A program made the position numbers and the translations under genes. A stretch of DNA of 12,038 nucleotides from Treponemataceae bacterium (GTDB taxonomy: Bacteria; Spirochaetota; Spirochaetia; Treponematales; Treponemataceae), in NCBI GenBank assembly GCA_024402455.1, contig JAKSTS010000056.1, positions 1 through 12,038 on the forward strand, read 5' to 3'. The first letter of the stretch is position 1. Every line of letters begins with the position of its first letter. The notes under the pieces are model-generated. The model ran no database searches. It was not told the origin of the DNA and saw only the letters and a list, made by a program, of their open reading frames with translations. Of this stretch, positions 6,123 through 12,038 are shown piece by piece.

Positions 6123-6184
6123 GCTTTAGAATTTTTGAAATTCTGCAACTATGCAACATTTGCAATATGTTATAGAAGAAAATT

Positions 6185-6224
6185 GTCTGTAAATATGCAT
6201 GAATGTTCATGCATATTTACAGAC
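6185..6224 (-). terminator. Strong hairpin terminator of the zinc operon
   Basis: Perfect 19-bp arms (6185-6203 and 6206-6224) flank only two central bases, making a 40-bp near-perfect palindrome 25 bases after the znuA stop. On the minus strand it is followed by AATTTTCTTCTAT, a usable U-rich tail. The length and perfection exceed what termination needs. Confidence 0.75.
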
Positions 6225-6249
6225 TGAACTTTTTGAAATGTTTCTGTTT

Positions 6250-7200
6250 TTAATTCAAAGCTTTTTTCAAAACTTCAAGATTGTTTTGCATTGCAGAAAG
6301 ATAAGTTCTGCCTTTTTTTATTTCTTTGATTGTAATTGACTGCAATGAATCCATTTCTAAAATCTGCTGATTTTTTGATTTTGAATTTTCGATGATTGTT
6401 CGGGCAATTTTTTTATCAGATTTTTCAATTATAAGCACGGTACTTAAATTGAGTTCATTAACTTTGTCTGCAAGAAATCTGATTGTTTTAAAACTTGCTT
6501 CTGTTTCTGCACTGCAGCCAACAAAAGCTGCATAATATTTTAAACCATAATCGTCAACAAGATAGCGGAAAGGAAACCGGTCGCCAAAAAGCAATGTTTT
6601 GTTTTTTGCGTTTGCTACAGTTTTTGCATATTCAGCATCAAGCTTTTTAAGCTGTTTTATGTAATTTTCTGCATTGTTTTTGTAAACTGCGGCATTTGCA
6701 CTGTCTATTTCTTGAATTGCATCTGCAAGCACTTCTGTAAGTTGAATTGCATTGTTCAAAGAAAGCCAGACGTGTTCATCGTATTCAATTTCTTCGCTTT
6801 CTTCTTCCTCTTCTTCTGCCTGCATTCCTTCTACAATTTCTTCTTCGCGGACTTTGTCGCCAAGTGCTTCGAGCATGTTGATGATTTTTTTATCTGTTTT
6901 TTTGTTGTTTTCAAGAACTTTTTCAACCCATTCATCACTTTCGCCGCCGACATAAACAAATAAATCTGCACCGGCAATTTCTGCAATGTCTTTTACAGAC
7001 GGCTGATAACTGTGCAGGTCAGTTCCGTTTTTTTGCAGAAGTGTAATTTCAAATGTCGAAACTTTGTTTCCAACAATGTTCAGAATCCAGTCATATTCTG
7101 GAAAAGTAGTGCAGACAATTGATTTTTTGCTTGCTGCAAATAAGTTTGTTCCTGCAATAAGAATTGCGCCAATCAATAAAGTTTTGATAATTTTTTTCAT
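6250..7200 (-). CDS. znuA: ZnuA-type zinc-binding periplasmic protein
   Basis: The protein is a cluster A-I metal-binding receptor (ZnuA/TroA fold, 316 residues) that captures Zn2+ (or Mn2+) outside the inner membrane for uptake. A Sec signal peptide covers residues 1-23 (cleavage near LFAAS), with no lipobox Cys. Metal-ligand landmarks are His63 in GTDLHSYQPS and His143 in YDEHVWLS. Between them (119-142) is a Glu-rich loop instead of the His-rich loop of proteobacterial ZnuA. The third ligand region is GDRFPFRYL (206-214), where classical members have HDAFGYF, so the third His is missing; GCSAETEASF (228-237) follows and could supply Cys or Glu. I recall the same variant in gut Clostridia. 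The start has AGGAGA ten bases upstream. It is the last gene of the operon, before a strong terminator. No znuB or znuC is adjacent. Confidence 0.88.
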   Translation of the reverse strand: MKKIIKTLLIGAILIAGTNLFAASKKSIVCTTFPEYDWILNIVGNKVSTFEITLLQKNGTDLHSYQPSVKDIAEIAGADLFVYVGGESDEWVEKVLENNKKTDKKIINMLEALGDKVREEEIVEGMQAEEEEEESEEIEYDEHVWLSLNNAIQLTEVLADAIQEIDSANAAVYKNNAENYIKQLKKLDAEYAKTVANAKNKTLLFGDRFPFRYLVDDYGLKYYAAFVGCSAETEASFKTIRFLADKVNELNLSTVLIIEKSDKKIARTIIENSKSKNQQILEMDSLQSITIKEIKKGRTYLSAMQNNLEVLKKALN

Positions 7201-7225
7201 TTTATGTTTCTCCTAAAAATTTTAT

Positions 7226-7251
7226 GCCGCTTAAAAATTGAAATTTACGGC
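7226..7251 (-). other. Weak hairpin in the 57-bp gap before znuA
   Basis: GCCG (7226-7229) pairs with CGGC (7248-7251), with an inner TAAA/TTTA stem offset by a two-base bulge. On the minus strand a T-rich stretch and then the znuA Shine-Dalgarno follow. It might be a partial terminator or a processing site setting the ZnuA level, but it is weak. Confidence 0.3.
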
Positions 7252-7257
7252 TTTTCT

Positions 7258-7995
7258 TTAACCTTCCATAAAGGCAAGTGGAATTGCTGCAATTCCAAAA
7301 TAAAAAACAATTGACCAAATCATTTTCTGCTGGCGGTTTTTGCCTTCTTTTATGGCATTAAACAACCCTGCTGCAGCAAGAACTAAGCCGTAAACAGTTC
7401 CGCTTAATTTGTACCAGCTTGTTTCTTCAATCAATCTTGAAACAACTGGAAAAGTTCCTACGGAGATAAAATGACCAGCCCAGTTTCCTGTAAACGAAAG
7501 AATAAGCGCCAGCATTCCAAAAGAAAATGTTTTGTTTTTAATCAAAAAACCTAAAACTACAAGGTATGGAATAATCAGCATTGCTGCAGAAGGTCCTTCG
7601 ATTCTTGGCAGATAATTTAGAACGGTTTCGCCTTCTGTAAAGCATGGAATTGCAAAATGCCAGGAACATTCACCTATTGACTGCCATAAGAATAATCCGC
7701 TTATAATGCCAGCCCAAAAAGCAGCATCTGATTTTTCTTTTTTTTCTAGAATTTGTACTATGAATATGCCTGCAATTCCTGCACAAAAAGCAAAAATCAT
7801 GTAAATAAGCCTTGCTAGATGTGGCGCAGTTTCTTCTCCTCCAACAATCCTTATTTCCTGCAAAACATTTGAATTTAATGGGCTGCCAAGAATTAGTGCA
7901 TACAGAACAAGCGCAGCGATTAAAATTGCAAATTGAATTAAAAATGTGAGGAAAAAATCTTTGAACAATGCTCTGCCTGAAAAAATATTTTTCAT
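7258..7995 (-). CDS. Unrecognised membrane protein with about seven segments, in zinc operon
   Basis: I do not recognise a named family. The 245-residue protein has hydrophobic stretches at about 14-38, 64-82, 91-107, 136-152, 157-180, 196-214 and 226-243, so it lies in the inner membrane. Potential metal or catalytic residues cluster at the outer or membrane edge: GECSWHF (108-114) followed by Cys118 and Glu121/Glu123, and GNWAGHF (170-176) inside the fifth segment. A longer reading frame exists to 8073, but it would overlap cobW. The ATG at 7995 has AAGGAA seven bases before it and leaves a 10-bp gap after cobW, so it is preferred. Position between a CobW GTPase and a zinc receptor suggests a role in zinc uptake, storage or sensing. 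It has no similarity that I can see to ZnuB permeases and no ATPase partner here. Confidence 0.75.
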   Translation of the reverse strand: MKNIFSGRALFKDFFLTFLIQFAILIAALVLYALILGSPLNSNVLQEIRIVGGEETAPHLARLIYMIFAFCAGIAGIFIVQILEKKEKSDAAFWAGIISGLFLWQSIGECSWHFAIPCFTEGETVLNYLPRIEGPSAAMLIIPYLVVLGFLIKNKTFSFGMLALILSFTGNWAGHFISVGTFPVVSRLIEETSWYKLSGTVYGLVLAAAGLFNAIKEGKNRQQKMIWSIVFYFGIAAIPLAFMEG

Positions 7996-8005
7996 AATTA
8001 ATTCC

Positions 8006-9118
8006 TTATGCCAGACAGCTTTCCAGTCTGCTGATGATTTTTGTTTTATCGTAGCCTTTGCCGATAAAAACAACCTGATTGATTCTGTCGCCGTATTCTG
8101 GATCCCATGAATTTCTTAATTCTTCATCATTTTCAAGACATTCTTTTTTTGTATTTTCATCCAGAGAGTCAACCCAGTACGCAATGGCCATTACAGAAGA
8201 ATTTCTTCCTGCCTGTTCAAAAAGAAGCACATCTTCCGGTCTGTCTTTAAACCAGATGTAGCCTTTTGCGCGAATTAATTCTTTGGGAAAATCTTCGTTA
8301 ATAAAATCCATGAATTTTTTGTGGTCAAACGGTTTTTTGCCTTCATACGAAAAGCTTGAAATTCCATATTCATCTGTAAAACCACGGTTTGAGTCAGAAA
8401 GAGAATTAATTGCTTTTTGAATTGCAGATGAAGAATCAACCATTTCGTAATCAAATTTTTGGGTGCCGGCAATTTCTTCAATTTCAACTTTGCCTTGTGT
8501 TGTTTTTAAGATTTTTGCTTTAGGCTGAAACTGTCGGATAATTTTAATTACCTGTTCAGTCTGTTCTTCGTTAAGCAGGTCGAGCTTGTTCAAAACGATT
8601 ACGTTGCAGAATTCAATCTGGTCTACAATTAATGTTGTAATATCATTTGATTTTAAATTGTTCTGGTCGTCTTCATCGTAACTTTCAAGGTCTGTCAAAA
8701 ATTCGCGGTAAATCCGGTCTGCGTCAACAACAGTTACAATGTTTGACAGATAAACATTTGTTTTTGGGTTTTCTTCTTCATAAGCGAGAAAAGATGCTGC
8801 AATGGCGCCCGGGTCGCTTATGCCAGAAGCTTCTACAAAAACAGTTTCGATTGTTTTGCTTTTAGAAATCTTTTCGACCTGTTCAATAAATTCGTCGCGC
8901 AGAGTGCAGCAGATGTAGCCGTTCTGCATTTCATACATTTCGCTTTGTGCAACAGCAGAACCGTTCTTTTTAATAATTGCTGCATCGATATTGATTGAAC
9001 CCATGTCGTTTACAATTAATGCGACATGCCGTTTTTCCTGTCTTAAAATTTCGTTTAAAAGAGTTGTTTTGCCCGAACCCAGATATCCTGTAATGAGTGT
9101 AACAGGTTTTTTATTCAT
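8006..9118 (-). CDS. CobW/COG0523 family metal-chaperone GTPase
   Basis: This 370-residue cytoplasmic G3E P-loop GTPase belongs to the family that delivers metals (Zn, Co, Ni, Fe) to client proteins, often expressed in zinc shortage. Seen: the Walker A GYLGSGKTT (11-19), Walker-B/switch region VEASGISDPG, VTVVDADRI, the G4 motif NKLDLL, and a CobW_C domain (GKKPFDHKKFMDFI, then AKGYIWFKDRPEDVLLFEQAG). The usual metal-binding CxCC is altered: residues 68-71 are Y-I-C-C (TAC for the first Cys), with the following TLRDEF conserved. Start ATG has AAAAGGA eight bases upstream. It is the third gene of the Fur-led operon, 67 bp after the small protein gene, which favours a zinc role (ZigA/ZagA-like) over cobalamin synthesis. 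Confidence 0.92.
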   Translation of the reverse strand: MNKKPVTLITGYLGSGKTTLLNEILRQEKRHVALIVNDMGSINIDAAIIKKNGSAVAQSEMYEMQNGYICCTLRDEFIEQVEKISKSKTIETVFVEASGISDPGAIAASFLAYEEENPKTNVYLSNIVTVVDADRIYREFLTDLESYDEDDQNNLKSNDITTLIVDQIEFCNVIVLNKLDLLNEEQTEQVIKIIRQFQPKAKILKTTQGKVEIEEIAGTQKFDYEMVDSSSAIQKAINSLSDSNRGFTDEYGISSFSYEGKKPFDHKKFMDFINEDFPKELIRAKGYIWFKDRPEDVLLFEQAGRNSSVMAIAYWVDSLDENTKKECLENDEELRNSWDPEYGDRINQVVFIGKGYDKTKIISRLESCLA

Positions 9119-9185
9119 AAATTTTTCCTTTTATTCTTGTTGAGTAATTTGTACGTTGTAAGCTGGATAGAAAAAATAAAAGGAA

Positions 9186-9536
9186 CTAATCGTTTAGGCG
9201 TGTTTTTAGTAAGAAGAGTGTATTACAATAGAAGAAATCAAGTTGTTTTGTAAAAAAATATTTTTTTGCAGAGAAGTTTGCAAACAGTTTTGAAGCAAAA
9301 ATGGCAAGAAAGACTGCAACCAATTTTAAACATGCTTCAGCAATTTGAATTACTGCACAAATAGTGCAGTCTTCTCCGCAGCAGTCGTGGTCGTGTTCTG
9401 CAGTGCAAAATGCAGCAGAAAAGATTGTGGCAATCAAGAGGAAAATTGCAAATGCTTTTTGAATGCGGTTTATTTGTGTGGAATGTTCAATTTTTGCTTG
9501 CAGCCGGTTTTTGTGTGCTGCATTATTACTGTTCAT
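9186..9536 (-). CDS. Small membrane protein with His/Cys metal-binding motif
   Basis: The 116-residue protein starts at the ATG overlapping the regulator's TGA stop as ATGA, with AGGAAAG just before; two upstream in-frame ATGs (9551, 9560) lie inside the regulator gene. A basic N-terminus is followed by a hydrophobic segment (about 27-44). Then comes the cluster HDHDCCGEDCTIC (48-60), rich in the side chains that bind zinc, and a second hydrophobic stretch (about 62-86) with a basic, aromatic tail. The GEDCxxC pattern occurs, as I recall, in small uncharacterised proteins of clostridia. I infer a membrane-anchored zinc-binding or zinc-sensing accessory protein, probably with the motif in the periplasm, but topology is not certain. 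Translational coupling to the Fur-type gene suggests a linked job. Confidence 0.78.
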   Translation of the reverse strand: MNSNNAAHKNRLQAKIEHSTQINRIQKAFAIFLLIATIFSAAFCTAEHDHDCCGEDCTICAVIQIAEACLKLVAVFLAIFASKLFANFSAKKYFFTKQLDFFYCNTLFLLKTRLND

Positions 9537-9946
9537 TTTTCTTTCCTGCATTTTGAACAAATTCCATTTAGCGAAGACTGGCTTAAATCAATTTCGAGTC
9601 CCAGACTTTTAGAAAGAGATTCAAGATAATTTGCAGTTTTTTGGTCTGACAGATGAATTACAGAACCGCATTTGCAGCATTGAAAATGAATATGTTCTGC
9701 ACAATGGTTTTCTTCGTCTACAGACTGATAAACGAAACCGTCGCTTATCATTGATTTGTGCTTGATGAGCTGCCCTTTTTCTGTAAGTTTGTCGAGGTTT
9801 CTGTAAACTGTTGTTTTGTTGACAGCCACATCATGAAGTTTCAAAAAATCAGAAAGTTCAGATGCTGTAAAACCTGCTTCTTGTTTTTCTTGAATAAACT
9901 GAGAAATTAAATCTGCTGTTTTTGTATGATATGACTTTTGCAACAC
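9533..9946 (-). CDS. Fur-family regulator, probably Zur
   Basis: The protein is a 137-residue Fur-superfamily repressor. The N-terminal winged helix has the recognition segment NKTTVYRNLDKL (43-54); the C-terminal part has HIHFQCCKCG (85-94) with Cys90/Cys93 and CSKC (130-133), the two CxxC pairs of the structural zinc site. His85 and His87 fit the regulatory metal site. Fur proteins bind DNA as metal-loaded dimers. The zinc-type neighbours (ZnuA, CobW, His/Cys protein) make Zur more likely than Fur, Mur or PerR; sequence alone does not decide. The start is GTG at 9946 (a TTG one codon on is possible). There is no Shine-Dalgarno, and the GTG falls where transcription should begin, so the message may be leaderless. 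A palindrome overlaps the start. Confidence 0.9.
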   Translation of the reverse strand: MLQKSYHTKTADLISQFIQEKQEAGFTASELSDFLKLHDVAVNKTTVYRNLDKLTEKGQLIKHKSMISDGFVYQSVDEENHCAEHIHFQCCKCGSVIHLSDQKTANYLESLSKSLGLEIDLSQSSLNGICSKCRKEK

Positions 9947-9981
9947 GGTTGCATTTTTGTGTAAAACAAAAAAATTGTCAA
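9939..9981 (-). promoter_or_regulatory. Promoter and candidate autoregulatory palindrome of the zinc operon
   Basis: On the minus strand: TTGACA (9981-9976), 17 bp, AAAAAT (9958-9953), six bases, GTG start (9946). TGCAAC-N3-GTTGCA (9939-9953), a perfect 6-bp-arm palindrome, covers the -10 end, the expected start point and the GTG. A Fur-type dimer there would block the operon. The -10 matches only four of six bases. Confidence 0.5.
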
Positions 9982-10078
9982 TAGTGAATTAACTGAAAAG
10001 TTTTCAGAATATGTGTAAGTTTTATTATGTTTTTAAATTCTTCAAAATTATTGCAGGAAACTGGAACACAGCAAAAAT

Positions 10079-10486
10079 CTAGCGGAGAAGCTTTTCGACT
10101 TCTTTTAGAATGAGTTTATCTGCTGGCAGCCATTTTATGTCGTGCAGAGTTTCAAGATTGAGCCAGAGTGAATCTTGTGCTTCTAAAAGTTTTAGTTCGC
10201 CACCTGTAATGGTGCATAAAATGCAGTGCATGGTCAAATGAAAATCCGGATAATCATATTCAACGGTACCAAGAGTTTTTTCTGCTTTGACATTAGCTGC
10301 AAGTTCTTCAGAAATTTCGCGCACAATGCATTGTTCTGGTGTTTCACCTGTTTCAAGTTTTCCACCCGGAAATTCCCACCAGCCTTTATATTCGCCGTAG
10401 CCACGCGCTGCTGCAAAAACTTCGTTTTGATTTGTCTGTTGGTTTTTCCGCAAAATAACTGCGGCACTGACTGTAATTTTTTTCAT
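10079..10486 (-). CDS. MutT-like Nudix hydrolase
   Basis: This small cytoplasmic pyrophosphohydrolase has 135 residues, normal for MutT. The Nudix box runs from Gly42 (GGKLETGE) through the REISEEL motif (56-62), with the catalytic Glu pair at 60-61; the Gly that usually follows two later is replaced by Ala (EELAA). KGWWEFPGGKLE (34-45) matches the MutT 8-oxo-dGTP/CTP-diphosphatase group rather than the ADP-ribose group, so nucleotide sanitising is the best guess. The ATG at 10486 gives the family's typical start (KKITVSAAVILRK) and has CAGGA eight bases ahead. The frame continues upstream to 10564, but that runs into the terminator hairpin and is not coding. I see no strong promoter of its own, so some read-through from the transporter gene is possible. 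Confidence 0.88.
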   Translation of the reverse strand: MKKITVSAAVILRKNQQTNQNEVFAAARGYGEYKGWWEFPGGKLETGETPEQCIVREISEELAANVKAEKTLGTVEYDYPDFHLTMHCILCTITGGELKLLEAQDSLWLNLETLHDIKWLPADKLILKEVEKLLR

Positions 10487-10511
10487 ATAAAAATCCTGTA
10501 GCTTTAGTTTT

Positions 10512-10529
10512 TGCATGAATATTGATGCA
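10512..10529. repeat. Near-perfect 18-bp palindrome upstream of the Nudix gene
   Basis: TGCAT..ATGCA arms around AATATT with a single mismatched pair. It matches 16 of 18 positions of the core of the zinc-operon terminator palindrome (6196-6213). It may be an operator for the Nudix gene or a stray palindrome. Confidence 0.4.
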
Positions 10530-10532
10530 TGT

Positions 10533-10583
10533 AAAAAAATGCACCGCTCAAATTGAATGTTCATTCAAAATTGCGGTGCATTC
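10533..10583 (-). terminator. Rho-independent terminator of the NSS transporter
   Basis: GCGGTGCATT (10574-10583) pairs perfectly with AATGCACCGC (10538-10547), with an inner TTGAATG/CATTCAA stem on a two-base loop. On the minus strand the stem is followed directly by a run of seven T (complement of 10533-10539), the full signature of an intrinsic terminator for the gene ending at 10667. Confidence 0.85.
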
Positions 10584-10592
10584 CTTAACTTG

Positions 10593-10622
10593 TCCGGCTG
10601 TTTAATAAATGCTGCAGCCGGA
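10593..10622 (+). terminator. Second hairpin with T-run on the + strand
   Basis: TCCGGCTG (10593-10600) pairs with CAGCCGGA (10615-10622) over a 14-base loop, and the + strand continues AAGCTTTTTTTT. It points toward stopping + strand (antisense) transcription before the transporter gene, or simply adds to the 3' structure of the transporter mRNA. No + strand gene lies upstream nearby. Confidence 0.45.
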
Positions 10623-10666
10623 AAGCTTTTTTTTATTCAGTGTGGTGCATTTTGCACTGTTTGAAA

Positions 10667-12038
10667 TCAGTTAAAAACACCAAATGATGTAAGAAGAATT
10701 ACAAAAAGCATGATTGGGGCAATAAATTTGAGCATAACAACATAAAGTGTTTTGCGGCCAAATTTTTCGCCGTTCAATGTAATTTCATCAATTGTTGTTT
10801 TTGGTTTTGCAACCCATCCGATCAAAATACATGTGAGAAGTCCGACAATCGGCATGAGAATATTGTTGCTGAGATAATCGAGAATATCAAGAATCTGAGC
10901 TACTGCACCATTTGGAAGTTTAAATTCAAAATAGAATACGTTGTAGCCAAGACATACAATCAAAGAAATGAACAGACCGACACCAGCCATAATAAGTGTT
11001 GCACGTCTTCTGCTCCAGCCGAATTTATCAATCATGCTTGAAACTACTGCTTCAAGAATTGAAACAGCACTTGTCATTGCGGCAAACAAAACCATGACAA
11101 AGAAAATAAGACCGAGAACTTCGCCGAAACCACCAAGAGAAGCAAAAACTTTTGGAAGTGTAATAAACATAAGGCTTGGTCCAGCAGACATTCCCTCTGT
11201 TCCAGAGAAAACAAAAACTGTCGGAATAATCATCAAACCGGCAAGCATTGCAATGCCAGTGTCAAAAATTTCAATCTGGTTAACAGCTTTTCCAAGATTA
11301 TTATCTTTTTTCATATAAGAGCCGTATGCAATCATAATTCCCATTGCAATGCTCAATGAATAAAAAAGCTGACCCATTGCATCAAGAATGACAAACAGAA
11401 GTTTTTTGAGTGTCAATCCTTGAAAATTCGGTATGAAATAAATTGCAGCACCCTGCAGACCAGTTCTGGTGATGCCAGCTTCATCTGTGTGCTTTAAGAA
11501 AAGTGAATAAATTGAAATGAAAATAACAATAACAACAAGAACCGGCATGAGAATTTTTGAATATTTTTCAATGCCGTGTTCAACACCTTTGTAGACAATT
11601 ACAAAGCAGAGAAGGGCAAATAAAAGTGTATAAAAAATTGGCTGCCACTGTGCTGTAATAAACCCTGTAAAAAAGCCGTCTGCAACTGCAACTTTGCTTT
11701 GGAAAGCAAGGTATGTAAACATATATTTAACAACCCAGCCGCCAATAACGCAGTAATACGGGTAAATGATAAGCGGAACGACAAAAGAAAAAATGCCTAA
11801 AAAGCCCCATTTAGGATGAATGTGCTTGTAAGCTGTCAATGGACTTTGTGCAGTTTTGCGGCCAATTGCAATCTCTGTAATGAGAAGTGTAAAACCGAAA
11901 GTAACTGCAAGAATAAGATATACGAGCAGAAATAAACCGCCGCCATCTTTTGCAGCAAGATATGGAAATCTCCAGATGTTTCCAAGACCAACAGCGCTTC
12001 CCGCTGCAGCCAGAACGAAACCAATTGAACTTGTAAAC
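10667..12038 (-). CDS. Sodium:neurotransmitter symporter (NSS) family transporter, 5' partial
   Basis: This Na+-coupled amino-acid or amine importer has the LeuT fold and sits in the inner membrane. Reading from the right edge of the window (first full codon at 12037) gives SSIGFVLAAAG and then SAVGLGNIWRFPYLAAKDGG, the unwound first helix with the Na+ and substrate site. Next come the TEIAIGR loop and the sixth-helix region DAMGQLFYSLSIAMGIMIAYGSY, in which the glycines and serines that line the substrate site are kept. MTSAVSILEAVVSSMIDKFGW (eighth helix) and a C-terminal helix ending in LLTSFGVFN follow. About 456 residues are visible; the family is 440-500 long, so only a few N-terminal residues are missing. 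The frame continues through the TTG at 11839, which is not a start. The substrate is not predictable. Transcription ends at the terminator at 10533-10583. Confidence 0.93.
   Translation of the reverse strand, partial: FTSSIGFVLAAAGSAVGLGNIWRFPYLAAKDGGGLFLLVYLILAVTFGFTLLITEIAIGRKTAQSPLTAYKHIHPKWGFLGIFSFVVPLIIYPYYCVIGGWVVKYMFTYLAFQSKVAVADGFFTGFITAQWQPIFYTLLFALLCFVIVYKGVEHGIEKYSKILMPVLVVIVIFISIYSLFLKHTDEAGITRTGLQGAAIYFIPNFQGLTLKKLLFVILDAMGQLFYSLSIAMGIMIAYGSYMKKDNNLGKAVNQIEIFDTGIAMLAGLMIIPTVFVFSGTEGMSAGPSLMFITLPKVFASLGGFGEVLGLIFFVMVLFAAMTSAVSILEAVVSSMIDKFGWSRRRATLIMAGVGLFISLIVCLGYNVFYFEFKLPNGAVAQILDILDYLSNNILMPIVGLLTCILIGWVAKPKTTIDEITLNGEKFGRKTLYVVMLKFIAPIMLFVILLTSFGVFN

Noticed and set aside
6712..6963. 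Plus-strand Phe/Ser-rich frames opposite znuA
   Set aside because: They arise from the GAA-rich acidic loop of znuA read in reverse; the compositions are low-complexity.
7996..8073. Longer start for the seven-segment membrane protein
   Set aside because: The extra residues overlap the cobW coding end and are hydrophilic; the ATG at 7995 has a good Shine-Dalgarno and correct operon spacing.
8275..8487. Small minus-strand frame within cobW
   Set aside because: It is a frame-shifted shadow of the CobW C-terminal domain, without its own ribosome-binding site.
11836..12024. Separate 62-codon minus-strand reading frame at the right edge
   Set aside because: The adjacent frame over the same bases encodes the hallmark first helix of the NSS transporter (SAVGLGNIWRFPYLAAKDGG), so this is a shadow.
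1..12038. CRISPR array, tRNA or rRNA genes
   Set aside because: No regularly spaced direct repeats and no recognisable cloverleaf or rRNA motifs were seen on either strand.

Overview
The window is AT-rich DNA from a bacterium with dense, short-spaced genes, TGA/TAA/TAG stops and strong Shine-Dalgarno sites on most genes. Signal peptides without lipoboxes, low G+C and the family mix (RtcB/PrfH, YjdF, a clostridia-like ZnuA, an IS30 relic) suggest a Treponema-like spirochaete or a low-GC Firmicute. I favour the spirochaete, but nothing in the window settles it.

Layout. On the + strand: the 3' part of rtcB (RNA ligase) with prfH (ribosome-rescue factor) overlapping it by ATGA, then an independently promoted flavodoxin-fold oxidoreductase fused to an unusual C-terminal domain. 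A nested hairpin separates this from a minus-strand yjdF (DUF2992) gene with a leader of about 140 nt. The roughly 480 bp between yjdF and the next gene hold that leader, the decayed 3' end of an IS30-family transposase, and the promoter of a plus-strand SSB-like OB-fold gene. Convergent to the SSB-like gene are a secreted alpha/beta-hydrolase (PHB-depolymerase/feruloyl-esterase type) and an EamA/DMT permease. Each has its own promoter placed so close to the start codon that its mRNA should be leaderless.

The most interesting block runs on the minus strand from about 9981 to 6185. It is a self-contained operon with a promoter at one end and a strong hairpin terminator at the other: a Fur-family (probably Zur) regulator, a small membrane protein with a His/Cys cluster, a CobW/COG0523 GTPase, an unrecognised protein with about seven membrane segments, and a ZnuA-type zinc-binding protein. 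No ABC ATPase or classical ZnuB permease is present, so the membrane protein may be an undescribed partner in zinc acquisition, or the ABC parts are encoded elsewhere. A palindrome overlaps the regulator's start codon and is a candidate autoregulatory operator.

The right end, also minus strand, carries a MutT-like Nudix hydrolase preceded by a strong rho-independent terminator. That terminator belongs to the neighbouring sodium:neurotransmitter-symporter-family transporter, whose first few codons lie beyond the window. No tRNA, rRNA or CRISPR array was seen.
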